Source: Hymenobacter aerophilus DSM 13606 (lineage in GTDB: Bacteria; Bacteroidota; Bacteroidia; Cytophagales; Hymenobacteraceae). From it: a stretch of 64,000 nt of DNA. The translations under genes were made by a program, and so were the position numbers. Below the pieces are notes generated by a model that worked only from the letters and a program-made list of their open reading frames with translations, did no database searches and was not told the DNA's origin. The stretch spans positions 25,878-89,877 of the forward strand of contig NZ_KB907816.1 in assembly GCF_000382225.1 (NCBI RefSeq), read 5' to 3'. Positions 33,556-42,056 of the stretch are shown here, one piece after another (positions within the stretch are counted from its first letter, which is position 1; every line of letters starts with the position of its first letter).

Positions 33556-36500
33556 ATGCAACCACTTTCTACTCTGCTGTACCGGAAGGCGTGGCGGCCG
33601 CTGCTGGCGGGCTCGGCCCTGCTGCTGGCGGGCGCTCCGGCAGCTCAGGCCCAGCGCGTGCTGTGGGCCGATGCGCCCCAGGCGCCGGCTCAGGCCCGGG
33701 CGGCTACCCAGGCCCTGACCCACTTCCGGACGGTTGAATTTCAGCTTGATGCCGTACGCAACGCCCTGAAAACTGCGCCGCCCGAGCGGGCTGCCAACCG
33801 GGGTTCGGCCACCGTTATTTCGCTGCCCCTGCCCAACGGCACTTCGCAGCGGTTCCGGGTAGAGCAGGTGCCGGTGATGGCGCCCGCGCTGGCGGCCCGC
33901 TACCCCAACATCCGCACCTACGTAGCCCAGGGCCTCGACGACCCGTCGGCCACGGCCCGCCTGGATGTTACGCCGGCCGGCTTCCACGCCCAGATTCTGG
34001 CCGCCGGCTACACTGTTTATATCGACCCGGCTGCCAAGGGCAGCAACACGCACCTCGTGTTCGAGCGGCGCAACATGTTGCTGCCGGCCTTTGTGTGCGC
34101 CGTGCCCTCGCCCGATGGCAGCGAGCCGGAAGTGCAGCTGACCACCGCCCAGCGGGCCGCCGTAGCCAACGGCGCCACCCTGCGTACCTACCGGCTGGCG
34201 CTGGCCGCCACGGCCGAATACTCGGCTTTCCACGGCGGCACCAAGGAAAAGGTAATGGCCGCTATGGCCACCACCATGAACCGCGTAAACGGCATTTACG
34301 AGCGCGAAGTGGCCGTGCGCATGGTGATAGTACCCGACAATGACACCCTGATTTATTTCGACGCCGCCGCCGACCCGTATACCAACAACAACGGGAGTGC
34401 GATGCTCAATGAGAACCAGACCAACGTCGATAAGCTCATCGGTAACGCCAACTACGATATCGGCCACGTGTTCAGCACCAACGGCGGGGGCGTAGCCCAG
34501 CGTCCTTCGGTCTGCATCAACACGGGCAAGGCCCGCGGCGTAACCGGCACCAGCAGCCCCGTTGGCGACGCCTTCGATGTAGACTACGTAGCGCACGAAA
34601 TGGGCCACCAGTTTGGCGGCGACCACACCTTCAACAGCCAGACGGGCTCGTGCGGAGGCGGCAACCGGGCCGCTACAGCGGCCTACGAGCCGGGCTCGGG
34701 CACGACCATTATGGCCTACGCGGGCATCTGCGGGGCCGATAACACCCAGCCCAACTCCGACGCCTTTTTCCACTCGCGCAGCTTCGACCAGATTGTGGCC
34801 CACATTACGGGTACCGGCAACTGCTCGGTGAACACGCCCACCGGCAACACGGCTCCGGTCGTGAATGCCGGCCGCAACTACGCCATTCCGGTCAGCACGC
34901 CGTTCACGCTCACCGGCTCGGCTACCGACGTCAACAACGACGCCCTGACCTACTCGTGGGAGCAGTACAATCTCGGCCCGGCCGGCGCCCCGAACGCTCC
35001 TTCGGGCGATGCGCCGCTGTTCCGCGTGTTCTCGCCGACTGCCAGCCCTTCGCGCACGTTCCCGCGCCTGAGCGACATTCTCAACAACACCCAGACCAAA
35101 GGCGAGCTGCTGCCCACGTACGGTCGCCGGCTCATCTTCCGCCTCGTGGCCCGCGACAACCGGGCCGGTGGCGGCGGGGTCGATTACGACTCGATGAATG
35201 TAGTGGTGGTGCCGACGGCCGGCCCGTTTGTGGTAACGGCTCCCAACTCGGCCGGCACCACCTGGCTGGTGGGCGCGCCGCAGCAGGTTAGCTGGGATGT
35301 GGCCAACACCACCCAGGCCCCCATCAGCGCCGCCAACGTCGATATTCTGCTCTCGACCGACGGCGGCCTGACCTTCCCGACGACGCTGCTGGCGGGTACG
35401 CCCAACGACGGCTACCAGACCCTGACGCTGCCGGCCAGCGTGGCTGCTACTACCAAGGCCCGCATCAAGGTGCAGGCCACGGATGGAGTTTTCTTCGATG
35501 TATCGGATCAGAATTTCAAGATTGACGTGCCGACCGGCCCGACCTTCTTTCTGCAGGGCCCCGCCGGTACGGCTGGCGAGTTGAGCTTCTGCGCCGGCAG
35601 CTCGGGTACGCTGGCCCTCACCGTGGGCCAGCTGCAGGGCTTCACCGGCCAGGTAACGCTGGCTGCTACGAACCTGCCGGCCGGCGTAACGGTTACCTTC
35701 CCCGCCCCCACGGTGGCGGCCGGCACCAACACCACGGCTACTATTACCGCCACCAGCGCCGCTGTTTCGGGCACTTACACGCTGCAGCTGACGGGCGTGA
35801 GCGGCACCGATACGCGCACGCTCGATGTGCGGCTAACCATTCTGCCGGGCGTTACCGAGGCGCCAAAGATTACGGCCCCGGCCACTGCCAGCACCCGCAC
35901 CAGCCTGCGCCCCAGCATCACCTGGTCGCCGGTAACCAATGCCACCGGCTACGAGGTGCAGCTGGCGCTGGATGCCGCCTTCACGACGGGCGTTATCACC
36001 CAGACCATCAGCCCGGCTAATTCCTACGTGCCGAACCAGCTGCAGGCTGCTACCCAGTACTTTGTGCGGGTGCGGGCGCTTAGCGGCTGCGGGGCGGGCC
36101 CCTACTCGGCCGTCATCAACTTCACGACCGGTACCCAGACCTGCCAGACGCTGGCGGCCACCAACGTGCCGCTCACGATTTCGGCAACGGGTACGGCGAC
36201 CATCACCTCGGTTATTGCCGTCAGCAACACCAACCGCACCGCCAACATCCGGGTGCGCAACCTGGCCATCACGCATGCGGATGTAAGCGAGCTGGAAATC
36301 TCGCTGACCAACCCCGCCGGCCGCCGCGTAGTGCTGTTTCCGCGCCTGTGCCCCGGCACCGGCAACCTCAGCCTGAGCTTCGACGACGCGGCCACGGCGC
36401 CCCTGGCCTGCCCGCTGGTTAGCGGCTCGACGGTGCGCCCCTTCAACTCGTTTGGCGAGCTGCTCAACTCGCCCTCCAACGGCAACTGGACGCTGACCAT

Positions 36501-37134
36501 TGTGGACAACAAGCCCGGCAACGGCGGCTCGCTCACGGGTTGGAGCCTGGAAATCTGCACGCTGGATGAGCTGCCCCTGGCGCCTACGTCGCTGACGGCA
36601 CTGGCCCCGGTAGCCACCGCTACGGGCGCCGACATCGACCTGATCTGGCTCGATAACGCCACCAACGAAACCGGCTACGAGATTGAGCGCGCCCTGGCGC
36701 CCTCCACCACGTTTGTCAAAGTAGGCACCGTGGCCGCCGGCACCAGCTTCTACACCGACAAGGTGACGGCCAATGGCCAGTACTGCTACCGCGTGCGGGC
36801 CATCAATGCGGCCGGCGCTTCGGACTACTCGAACCAGGCCTGCCAGACGGTTTCGGTGGTTACGCGCACTGTGGCTGCTGCGCTGCAGGGCATTGAAGTA
36901 GCCCCGAACCCCAGCACCGGCCAGTTCCGGGTGCGCATCGGCAACGACCAGCGCGGCCCCGTTACGCTACGCGTTACCGACGCCGTAGGCCGTTTGGTAC
37001 AGACCCGGACGCTGACCAAAGGCGCGGCCGAGCTGCAAACCAGCCTCGACCTGAGCCCCCTCAGCCCCGGTATCTACCAGCTGCACCTCGACCTGCCCAA
37101 AGGCACGAGCGTGGTGCGCCTGCTGAAGCAGTAG
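33556..37134 (+). CDS. T9SS-exported reprolysin-like metalloprotease
   Basis: A 1192-residue secreted protease. After a signal peptide (SALLLAGAPAAQAQ) and prodomain comes a metzincin catalytic domain with HEMGHQFGGDH at 347-357 (three zinc His and the catalytic Glu) and a Met-turn IMAYAGIC shortly after. Downstream are Ig/fibronectin-like modules, a proprotein-convertase P-domain-like region (ISATGTATITSVIAVSNTN to SLTGWSLEICT), a further FN3 module, and a C-terminal type A sorting tail (IEVAPNPSTGQFRV...LSPGIYQLHL...VVRLLKQ) for type IX secretion. It is likely released or anchored at the cell surface to degrade external protein. Confidence 0.95.
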   Translation: MQPLSTLLYRKAWRPLLAGSALLLAGAPAAQAQRVLWADAPQAPAQARAATQALTHFRTVEFQLDAVRNALKTAPPERAANRGSATVISLPLPNGTSQRFRVEQVPVMAPALAARYPNIRTYVAQGLDDPSATARLDVTPAGFHAQILAAGYTVYIDPAAKGSNTHLVFERRNMLLPAFVCAVPSPDGSEPEVQLTTAQRAAVANGATLRTYRLALAATAEYSAFHGGTKEKVMAAMATTMNRVNGIYEREVAVRMVIVPDNDTLIYFDAAADPYTNNNGSAMLNENQTNVDKLIGNANYDIGHVFSTNGGGVAQRPSVCINTGKARGVTGTSSPVGDAFDVDYVAHEMGHQFGGDHTFNSQTGSCGGGNRAATAAYEPGSGTTIMAYAGICGADNTQPNSDAFFHSRSFDQIVAHITGTGNCSVNTPTGNTAPVVNAGRNYAIPVSTPFTLTGSATDVNNDALTYSWEQYNLGPAGAPNAPSGDAPLFRVFSPTASPSRTFPRLSDILNNTQTKGELLPTYGRRLIFRLVARDNRAGGGGVDYDSMNVVVVPTAGPFVVTAPNSAGTTWLVGAPQQVSWDVANTTQAPISAANVDILLSTDGGLTFPTTLLAGTPNDGYQTLTLPASVAATTKARIKVQATDGVFFDVSDQNFKIDVPTGPTFFLQGPAGTAGELSFCAGSSGTLALTVGQLQGFTGQVTLAATNLPAGVTVTFPAPTVAAGTNTTATITATSAAVSGTYTLQLTGVSGTDTRTLDVRLTILPGVTEAPKITAPATASTRTSLRPSITWSPVTNATGYEVQLALDAAFTTGVITQTISPANSYVPNQLQAATQYFVRVRALSGCGAGPYSAVINFTTGTQTCQTLAATNVPLTISATGTATITSVIAVSNTNRTANIRVRNLAITHADVSELEISLTNPAGRRVVLFPRLCPGTGNLSLSFDDAATAPLACPLVSGSTVRPFNSFGELLNSPSNGNWTLTIVDNKPGNGGSLTGWSLEICTLDELPLAPTSLTALAPVATATGADIDLIWLDNATNETGYEIERALAPSTTFVKVGTVAAGTSFYTDKVTANGQYCYRVRAINAAGASDYSNQACQTVSVVTRTVAAALQGIEVAPNPSTGQFRVRIGNDQRGPVTLRVTDAVGRLVQTRTLTKGAAELQTSLDLSPLSPGIYQLHLDLPKGTSVVRLLKQ

Positions 37135-37175
37135 AGCTTAGAGCTTAGAGCTTAGAGCTTAGAGCTTAGAGCTTA
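37134..37175. repeat. Tandem 7-bp repeat (GAGCTTA) x6
   Basis: Six perfect copies of GAGCTTA start on the last base of the metalloprotease stop codon and run into a terminator stem. Confidence 0.9.
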
Positions 37176-37176
37176 G

Positions 37177-37223
37177 AAAAAACGGTCATCCTTCGCTTGC
37201 GGGCGGAGGATGACCGTTTTTTT
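37177..37223 (+). terminator. Intrinsic terminator of the metalloprotease gene
   Basis: AAAACGGTCATCCT pairs with AGGATGACCGTTTT, followed by more T, with a G/C-rich loop. The stem contains GGTCATCC as in the dispersed hairpin family and may be derived from it. Confidence 0.85.
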
Positions 37224-37343
37224 GTGCGCCTTCATATAGGTTGGACTGGACAGCCGAATTGCACGGCCGCGCCTATTTAGCGGGCGCCTTTCTGACTGTA
37301 AGCCTCGCCTCAAGCTTTATAATTAAGCCCTAAAACCTAGCCC

Positions 37344-39497
37344 TTAAAACCGGTAGCGCAGTTGGGCCTTCACGTCGGAGCGGCGGTTGCCCTGAATTTC
37401 GTCGAGGCCGGAGCCGACGGTGGTTTGGTGGCGGTAATGGGTGTCGGCGTAGCGGAGCCAGAACGTGAGGTGGCGGTTGACATCGATTTGGGCCAGCACG
37501 TAGGTGCGGGTGCCCTGGCCGGAAAGCACCGGGATGGAGAAGGCGTAGAGCACGTCCTGCTCGAACACGTACTGGCGGGTGTCGTAGTCGTCGGTGTCGA
37601 AGAGGGCGTAGCGGGCCGAGAGGCGCAGGCGGCGCAGGGGCTGCACCGTCACGTCCTGGGCCAGCACGTAGCCGTGGCGGGCGGGGCCGCCGTCTTCGCG
37701 GTAGCTACTGCCCTGCACGCGGGTGCGCAAACTAAGTTGGGGCAGCGGGCTGGTGTCATAATAGAAAAGCAGGCTGCGGCGCTGGGTGGGCACGGGCAGC
37801 GGCACGGCCCGCAGGGTGTCGGCGTCGTAGGGCTTGGTGCGCTGGCGCAGCTGGGCGTAGAGCAGGCTTGTTTTGGTGGGGCTGAAAGTGAGGCGTACCA
37901 GCCAGTCGTGGCCCGCGCCGGGGGCGCCAGCCTGATAGCGCAGCCACGGAAAGCTGAACCGGTCGTAGTAGGCCGAGGCCTCCCAGCGGGGCGCGGGCCG
38001 CACTTTCAGGCCCACGTACAACCCATTTTCGTTGATGTTGCGCGAGTTTTCGCCGAACGCATTACCGTAGAGCGTGTGGAAGTCGCGGGCGTAGTGGCGC
38101 TGCAGCACCGATACATCGACGGCCGGCGAGAGGCTGGCCAGCAGCCCGTTGACGGTGCCCAGGCCGCCGCCCGCGCTGCGGGCCGTTTCGCCGAACAGCA
38201 GCAGGTTGCGCCACACGTAGCTGTAGTGCGCGCCCACCGCCAGATTCCGGTCGCCGCGCAGCTCGTACTTATTATATAGCTCGTCGCGGCGCTGCAGGGG
38301 CTTGTCGAACTGGGTGTTGACGGCCGTGGCGCCGATTTGCAGGTCGCCATCGGGGCTGGTGTACTGGGCGTGGCCGCCGAGCACGGTTTCCTGCAGCACT
38401 TCGCGGTTGGCCAGCTCGGTGGGCGTGCGGTGGAAGCCGCTCAGCTGCAGACCCGACGTAAACTCGCGGAACTCGGCCAGTGAATCCTGGGCCTGCTGCA
38501 GCGAGGCATCAACCCGCTTGCGCGAGCCGAACACGGTGGCCCGCACCGTAGGCGTAATGGCCACGGTGGCCGCCGCGCCCCGAAAAAACGAGTTTTCGAG
38601 CACCGAGGCGTAGGGCCGCACGCCCACCGAGCTGCGGCGCACGGTGGTAATGGTTTCGGCCCCCTTGCCCACCACAAACCCCGACGACAGCAGCAAGCCC
38701 TGCCCGAATTGCAGCTGGTAGTCGCCCAAAGCCAGCGTTTTCAGTCGGCCCCACTCCTGCACCACGAAGTGGGCCGAGTAGAAATCGGCGCCGTAGCGGC
38801 GGGTGGCGGGGTCCCATATGAGCTGCTCGCCGGCGTCTTTTTCGGCCGTGAAACCCAGGCTGAAGTCGCGGCTGCGGCTGACGCGGTAGCGCAGCAGCAG
38901 CTTATCGGGCGAGCCCAGGTAGCGGGTGGCGGGGCGGCCGGTGCTGGTGGTATCGGCCGGGCCGTAGCCGGGGCGGCCCTGCACAGTGCGCTCGTAGCGC
39001 AGAAACAGGGCGTTGTTTTCTTCGCGGGCAATGCGCTGCCACAGGTTGCCGCGCACGGCATTGGGGTCGCCCGTCAGCACCGACACGAAGGGGGCAATGC
39101 GGTAGATGGTGCGCAAATCGTAGCCCTCGATGCTTTGCAGCTCGTAGAAGCTCAGCAGCGCGCCGGTGCGCTGGCGGTGCTCCAGCAGGTGGGTTATCTG
39201 GGTTTCGGAGAGCAGCAGCAAGCTTCGCAGCTCGTCGCGGGTGGCCAGATTTAGGTTGAGCGGGGTCTGGTAGTAGAGCAGCAGCGTTTCGTAGAGGTCC
39301 TCGTAGGCCACGCCGCTTTCGTCGCTCTGGATTTCGGCAAACAGCTCCTGGGTCAGCCGGTCGAGGTCGGGCACGGGCGGGCGCGGGTAGTCCTGGCCGC
39401 AGGCCGAAGCAACGGCCAGCAGCAGGCCGGCCGCAGTCAGCAGCAGAGGCAGCCGGCGGCGGCCCGGCAGACGGGGTAGCAACAGGCGCGGCTTCAT
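37344..39497 (-). CDS. Outer membrane protein with N-terminal helix-hairpin-helix region
   Basis: A 717-residue protein with a signal peptide ending near GLLLAVASACGQ. Residues about 40-125 contain ComEA-like helix-hairpin-helix repeats (LNLNLATRDELRSLLLLSETQITHLLEHRQ and LLSFYELQSIEGYDLRTIYRI). The rest is a long series of amphipathic beta strands ending RSDVKAQLRYRF, with the aromatic C-terminus of outer membrane barrels. Its start overlaps the stop of the upstream gene by four bases (ATGA), so the two are translationally coupled. Such HhH-barrel proteins recur in Bacteroidota; whether the HhH part touches DNA at the surface is unknown. Confidence 0.8.
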   Translation of the reverse strand: MKPRLLLPRLPGRRRLPLLLTAAGLLLAVASACGQDYPRPPVPDLDRLTQELFAEIQSDESGVAYEDLYETLLLYYQTPLNLNLATRDELRSLLLLSETQITHLLEHRQRTGALLSFYELQSIEGYDLRTIYRIAPFVSVLTGDPNAVRGNLWQRIAREENNALFLRYERTVQGRPGYGPADTTSTGRPATRYLGSPDKLLLRYRVSRSRDFSLGFTAEKDAGEQLIWDPATRRYGADFYSAHFVVQEWGRLKTLALGDYQLQFGQGLLLSSGFVVGKGAETITTVRRSSVGVRPYASVLENSFFRGAAATVAITPTVRATVFGSRKRVDASLQQAQDSLAEFREFTSGLQLSGFHRTPTELANREVLQETVLGGHAQYTSPDGDLQIGATAVNTQFDKPLQRRDELYNKYELRGDRNLAVGAHYSYVWRNLLLFGETARSAGGGLGTVNGLLASLSPAVDVSVLQRHYARDFHTLYGNAFGENSRNINENGLYVGLKVRPAPRWEASAYYDRFSFPWLRYQAGAPGAGHDWLVRLTFSPTKTSLLYAQLRQRTKPYDADTLRAVPLPVPTQRRSLLFYYDTSPLPQLSLRTRVQGSSYREDGGPARHGYVLAQDVTVQPLRRLRLSARYALFDTDDYDTRQYVFEQDVLYAFSIPVLSGQGTRTYVLAQIDVNRHLTFWLRYADTHYRHQTTVGSGLDEIQGNRRSDVKAQLRYRF

Positions 39498-40396
39498 GGC
39501 TTACCGGGCTTTTCCCACACGTAGGCGGCACTCAGCTGCTGACTCAGGCCCAGCGTTTCGTGCCAGCCGGCGGCGTAATCAATTCGGAAGGCGCCGGTGC
39601 GAAGGCCCAGGCCGCCGGTAAGCTGGCTGGTGAGCGTGCTCAGGCCGGCGCGCAGGGCCAGAGCCGGCAGCGGCTGGTATTCGAGGCCGGCCTTGAAATC
39701 GGCATCCTGCTCCACGTCCTTCTCGGTTTCCACCAGCAGCAGCACCTTTTCGGCGGGGCGCCAGGCCAGGCCGGCGCGCAGCACGGTGGGCACGCGCTCG
39801 TCCTGGTACTCGGCCAGCCGAGCCTGGTTGAGGTTGTAGAGCGTGGCCCCGAAGGTGAGTTTGCGCGGAATGATATCGGCCTGCCCGCCCAGCGAAGCGG
39901 CTACCGCCCGGCGGCTCCCGAGGCCCTGAATGCTGGTTTGCAGCACCTCTACCCGGGCCCCCACGCGCACGGTACCCAGCTGGTAGCCGTAGCCCAGCCC
40001 CAGCCGCTGCTCCGAGTACAACGTGCCGCCGAACCGCTGGGCCGTAACGCCCACCGTGCCGTAGCGCGGCGCCTCAGCCCCGGCAATAGTCGCCGCGACG
40101 CCCGCCACCGGTGCGGCGGCCGGGGCCCCGGCACTGCGGTAGCCAAGCGGCACGGCCACCACCAGCGACACGGTATTGAGCGTGGGCAGCAAATACCGAT
40201 TTTCGGCCCCCACGCCCACGGTGGGGCGGCTGAGCTGGCCCAGCGCGGCGGCATTGGCGGCGCCGGCCCAGCCGTCGGCTTCGAGCACGCTGCCAACTTG
40301 GCCCAGCGCGGCCGAGCGGGCGCCCCACAAGCCCTGCGCACGGGATATAAGCGGCAGCCCGGTCAAAAGAACTACCAACAAGTAGATTTTCGCCAT
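39494..40396 (-). CDS. PorV/PorQ-like outer membrane barrel protein
   Basis: A 300-residue protein with signal peptide MAKIYLLVVLLTGLPLISRAQ, starting its mature part with GLWGARSAALGQVGSVLEADGWAGAANAAALG. This alternation of AALG and N-A-A segments is seen in the PorV/PorQ/UPF0164 group of outer membrane proteins, some of which serve the type IX secretion system. The remaining sequence is beta strands (FKAGLEYQPLPALALRAGLS, GAFRIDYAAGWHETLG). It overlaps the start of the HhH-barrel gene, suggesting the pair works as one unit. The exact family is not certain. Confidence 0.7.
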   Translation of the reverse strand: MAKIYLLVVLLTGLPLISRAQGLWGARSAALGQVGSVLEADGWAGAANAAALGQLSRPTVGVGAENRYLLPTLNTVSLVVAVPLGYRSAGAPAAAPVAGVAATIAGAEAPRYGTVGVTAQRFGGTLYSEQRLGLGYGYQLGTVRVGARVEVLQTSIQGLGSRRAVAASLGGQADIIPRKLTFGATLYNLNQARLAEYQDERVPTVLRAGLAWRPAEKVLLLVETEKDVEQDADFKAGLEYQPLPALALRAGLSTLTSQLTGGLGLRTGAFRIDYAAGWHETLGLSQQLSAAYVWEKPGKP

Positions 40397-40512
40397 AGAG
40401 CAGCCGTTAAGCAGTTGAACTGCTGGAAAGTAGCTACTCTATTCGGTTACTGCAAATCTGATAGGATTATTTTTTCATAAGTTAGGAATCAGAGAAGCAG
40501 AAACGAAAAAAA

Positions 40513-40597
40513 CCGGTCATCCTAAGCGCCACGAAGGACCCTGTACCACTGGTAATTCAGGTAGTACAAGGTCCTTCGCTCCGCTCAGGATGACCGG
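40513..40597. repeat. Inverted repeat, GGACC subtype (copy 8)
   Basis: The left arm CCGGTCATCCTAAGCGCCACGAAGGACC at 40513 pairs imperfectly with the right arm ending CGCTCAGGATGACCGG at 40597, with a loop near 40545-40565. It lies between the start of the PorV-like gene and the end of the GH1 gene. Confidence 0.85.
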
Positions 40598-40631
40598 CGG
40601 TATCCTATCTTCTAGCTCCTGTTTCCGCCCA

Positions 40632-41969
40632 TTATATCTCCACCTTCAGCGTGGCGGGGCGGGTGGTTTGCTCGAACAGCTCGCCGTGCGGGATGATGGT
40701 AATCTGACCGTACTCGGCCAGCAGCTGCCGGTAGGCGGCGGCTACGGGGCGCGGATTGCGGTCCATATCGAACAGGCCGCAGGCATTCACGGTGCCCTCC
40801 TTCACCTCCAGGCCCCGGTTCCAGTCGACCTGGTCGATGAGCGAGTACCAGGTGAAGCCGAGCACCGGCACCCCGATTTTGCGCATCTGCAGGATGTTCA
40901 CCCACTGCTTCCAGAGCCAGGTGGGCGCCTCGTTGGGGTCGAAGATGTTGGTTTCGGTGTGCATTACCGGCTTGCGGTAGCGCAGGTAATAGTCGTGGGT
41001 GATGTTGAACCAGCCCATCACATCGGAGGCCGTAACCACTTTTCCGTCGGGCAGAATCATCCGCTCGTTGCGGCCGTAGTAGTCGTTGCCCATAATCTGG
41101 TAGCCCGGCGGCTCGCCGGCCATAAACCAGTTGTACTCCTTTTTGCTCATGCCGTTCTCGCGCAGGTACTGGTACACCTCGCCATCGGGATGGTGGGCAT
41201 ACAGCAGGTCGAGGGCCAGGAAGCGCAGCTTGTTTTCCAGCTGAATCTGGGCCGTGCGCTCGGTGCGCAGCTCGTGGGTGTACTCGGCCGATTCGCTCTG
41301 CACGATGACGCAGTCGGGCCGGCGCTTGGCAATCTGCTGGTTGCCCATGATGCTGGCGGCCACCATGTGCTTGAGGGCCGTTACGAAGGCTTCGTCTGAT
41401 TGCAGCTGCTCGTTCCAGATGCCGTCTTTGGCGCTGAACTTGGCCGTAACGTAGATTTCGTTGATGGGCGTGTAGTAGCGCACCCAGGGGTAGCGCTCGG
41501 CCACGGCTCCGCAGTACTCGGCGAAATACACGGGCAGCTCGGGGTTCTGGAAATTCTCCAGCCAGTCGGGCACGCCAAAGTGCATTAAATCCAGAATGGG
41601 GGTGATGCCCAGCCGCTGGATTTCGTCCATCACCTTGTCGGCAAATTCCCAGTCGTACTCGCCGGGGCCCTTATGAATGCTGTAGTAAGGCAGGCCGTAA
41701 CGCAGCACTTTCAGGCCCATTTCGTGCACCAGCTGAATGTCTTTCTGCCAGTGCTCGTAGTGGCCGCACTCTTCGAGCAGGTCGCGGCGCACTTTGCCGT
41801 GCTCGATGGTGGGGTACGAGCACTCGATGCCGGTGGCGAACATGAAGTTGCCGGCCGTGCCGGTGGGCAGGCCCTGCCCCGACGTACCGCCGGCCCCGCC
41901 GAACTCGTCGCCCTCGTAGTTACCAGTGCCGAAGCGCTTTTTAATTTCTGTCAGAAAGGATTTGGGCAT
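40632..41969 (-). CDS. Glycoside hydrolase family 1 enzyme
   Basis: A 445-residue retaining glycosidase of the GH1 type (beta-glucosidase/galactosidase clan). The acid/base Glu 171 is in TPINEIY and the nucleophile Glu 339 in HTETNI. In typical GH1 enzymes these read TxNEP and xTENG, so this is a divergent branch. No signal peptide is present; it acts in the cytoplasm. The N-terminal 40 residues are Gly-rich (FGGAGGTSGQGLPTGTAG). It lies 87 bases downstream of ribulokinase on the same strand, so the two are probably cotranscribed for use of plant-type glycosides. Confidence 0.85.
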   Translation of the reverse strand: MPKSFLTEIKKRFGTGNYEGDEFGGAGGTSGQGLPTGTAGNFMFATGIECSYPTIEHGKVRRDLLEECGHYEHWQKDIQLVHEMGLKVLRYGLPYYSIHKGPGEYDWEFADKVMDEIQRLGITPILDLMHFGVPDWLENFQNPELPVYFAEYCGAVAERYPWVRYYTPINEIYVTAKFSAKDGIWNEQLQSDEAFVTALKHMVAASIMGNQQIAKRRPDCVIVQSESAEYTHELRTERTAQIQLENKLRFLALDLLYAHHPDGEVYQYLRENGMSKKEYNWFMAGEPPGYQIMGNDYYGRNERMILPDGKVVTASDVMGWFNITHDYYLRYRKPVMHTETNIFDPNEAPTWLWKQWVNILQMRKIGVPVLGFTWYSLIDQVDWNRGLEVKEGTVNACGLFDMDRNPRPVAAAYRQLLAEYGQITIIPHGELFEQTTRPATLKVEI

Positions 41970-42056
41970 GAATTCGGGAAATGGGAAATAAGCGGAATGT
42001 AGCGGCGTACCAGGCAGTACGAGCTAGTAACCGGTAATGTCCAGCTTGTTCCCAAA

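Noticed and set aside
37134..37175. Possible CRISPR-like direct repeats (also at 50001 and 12087)
   Set aside because: Units are 7-8 bases with no spacers, so these are microsatellite-type tandem repeats.
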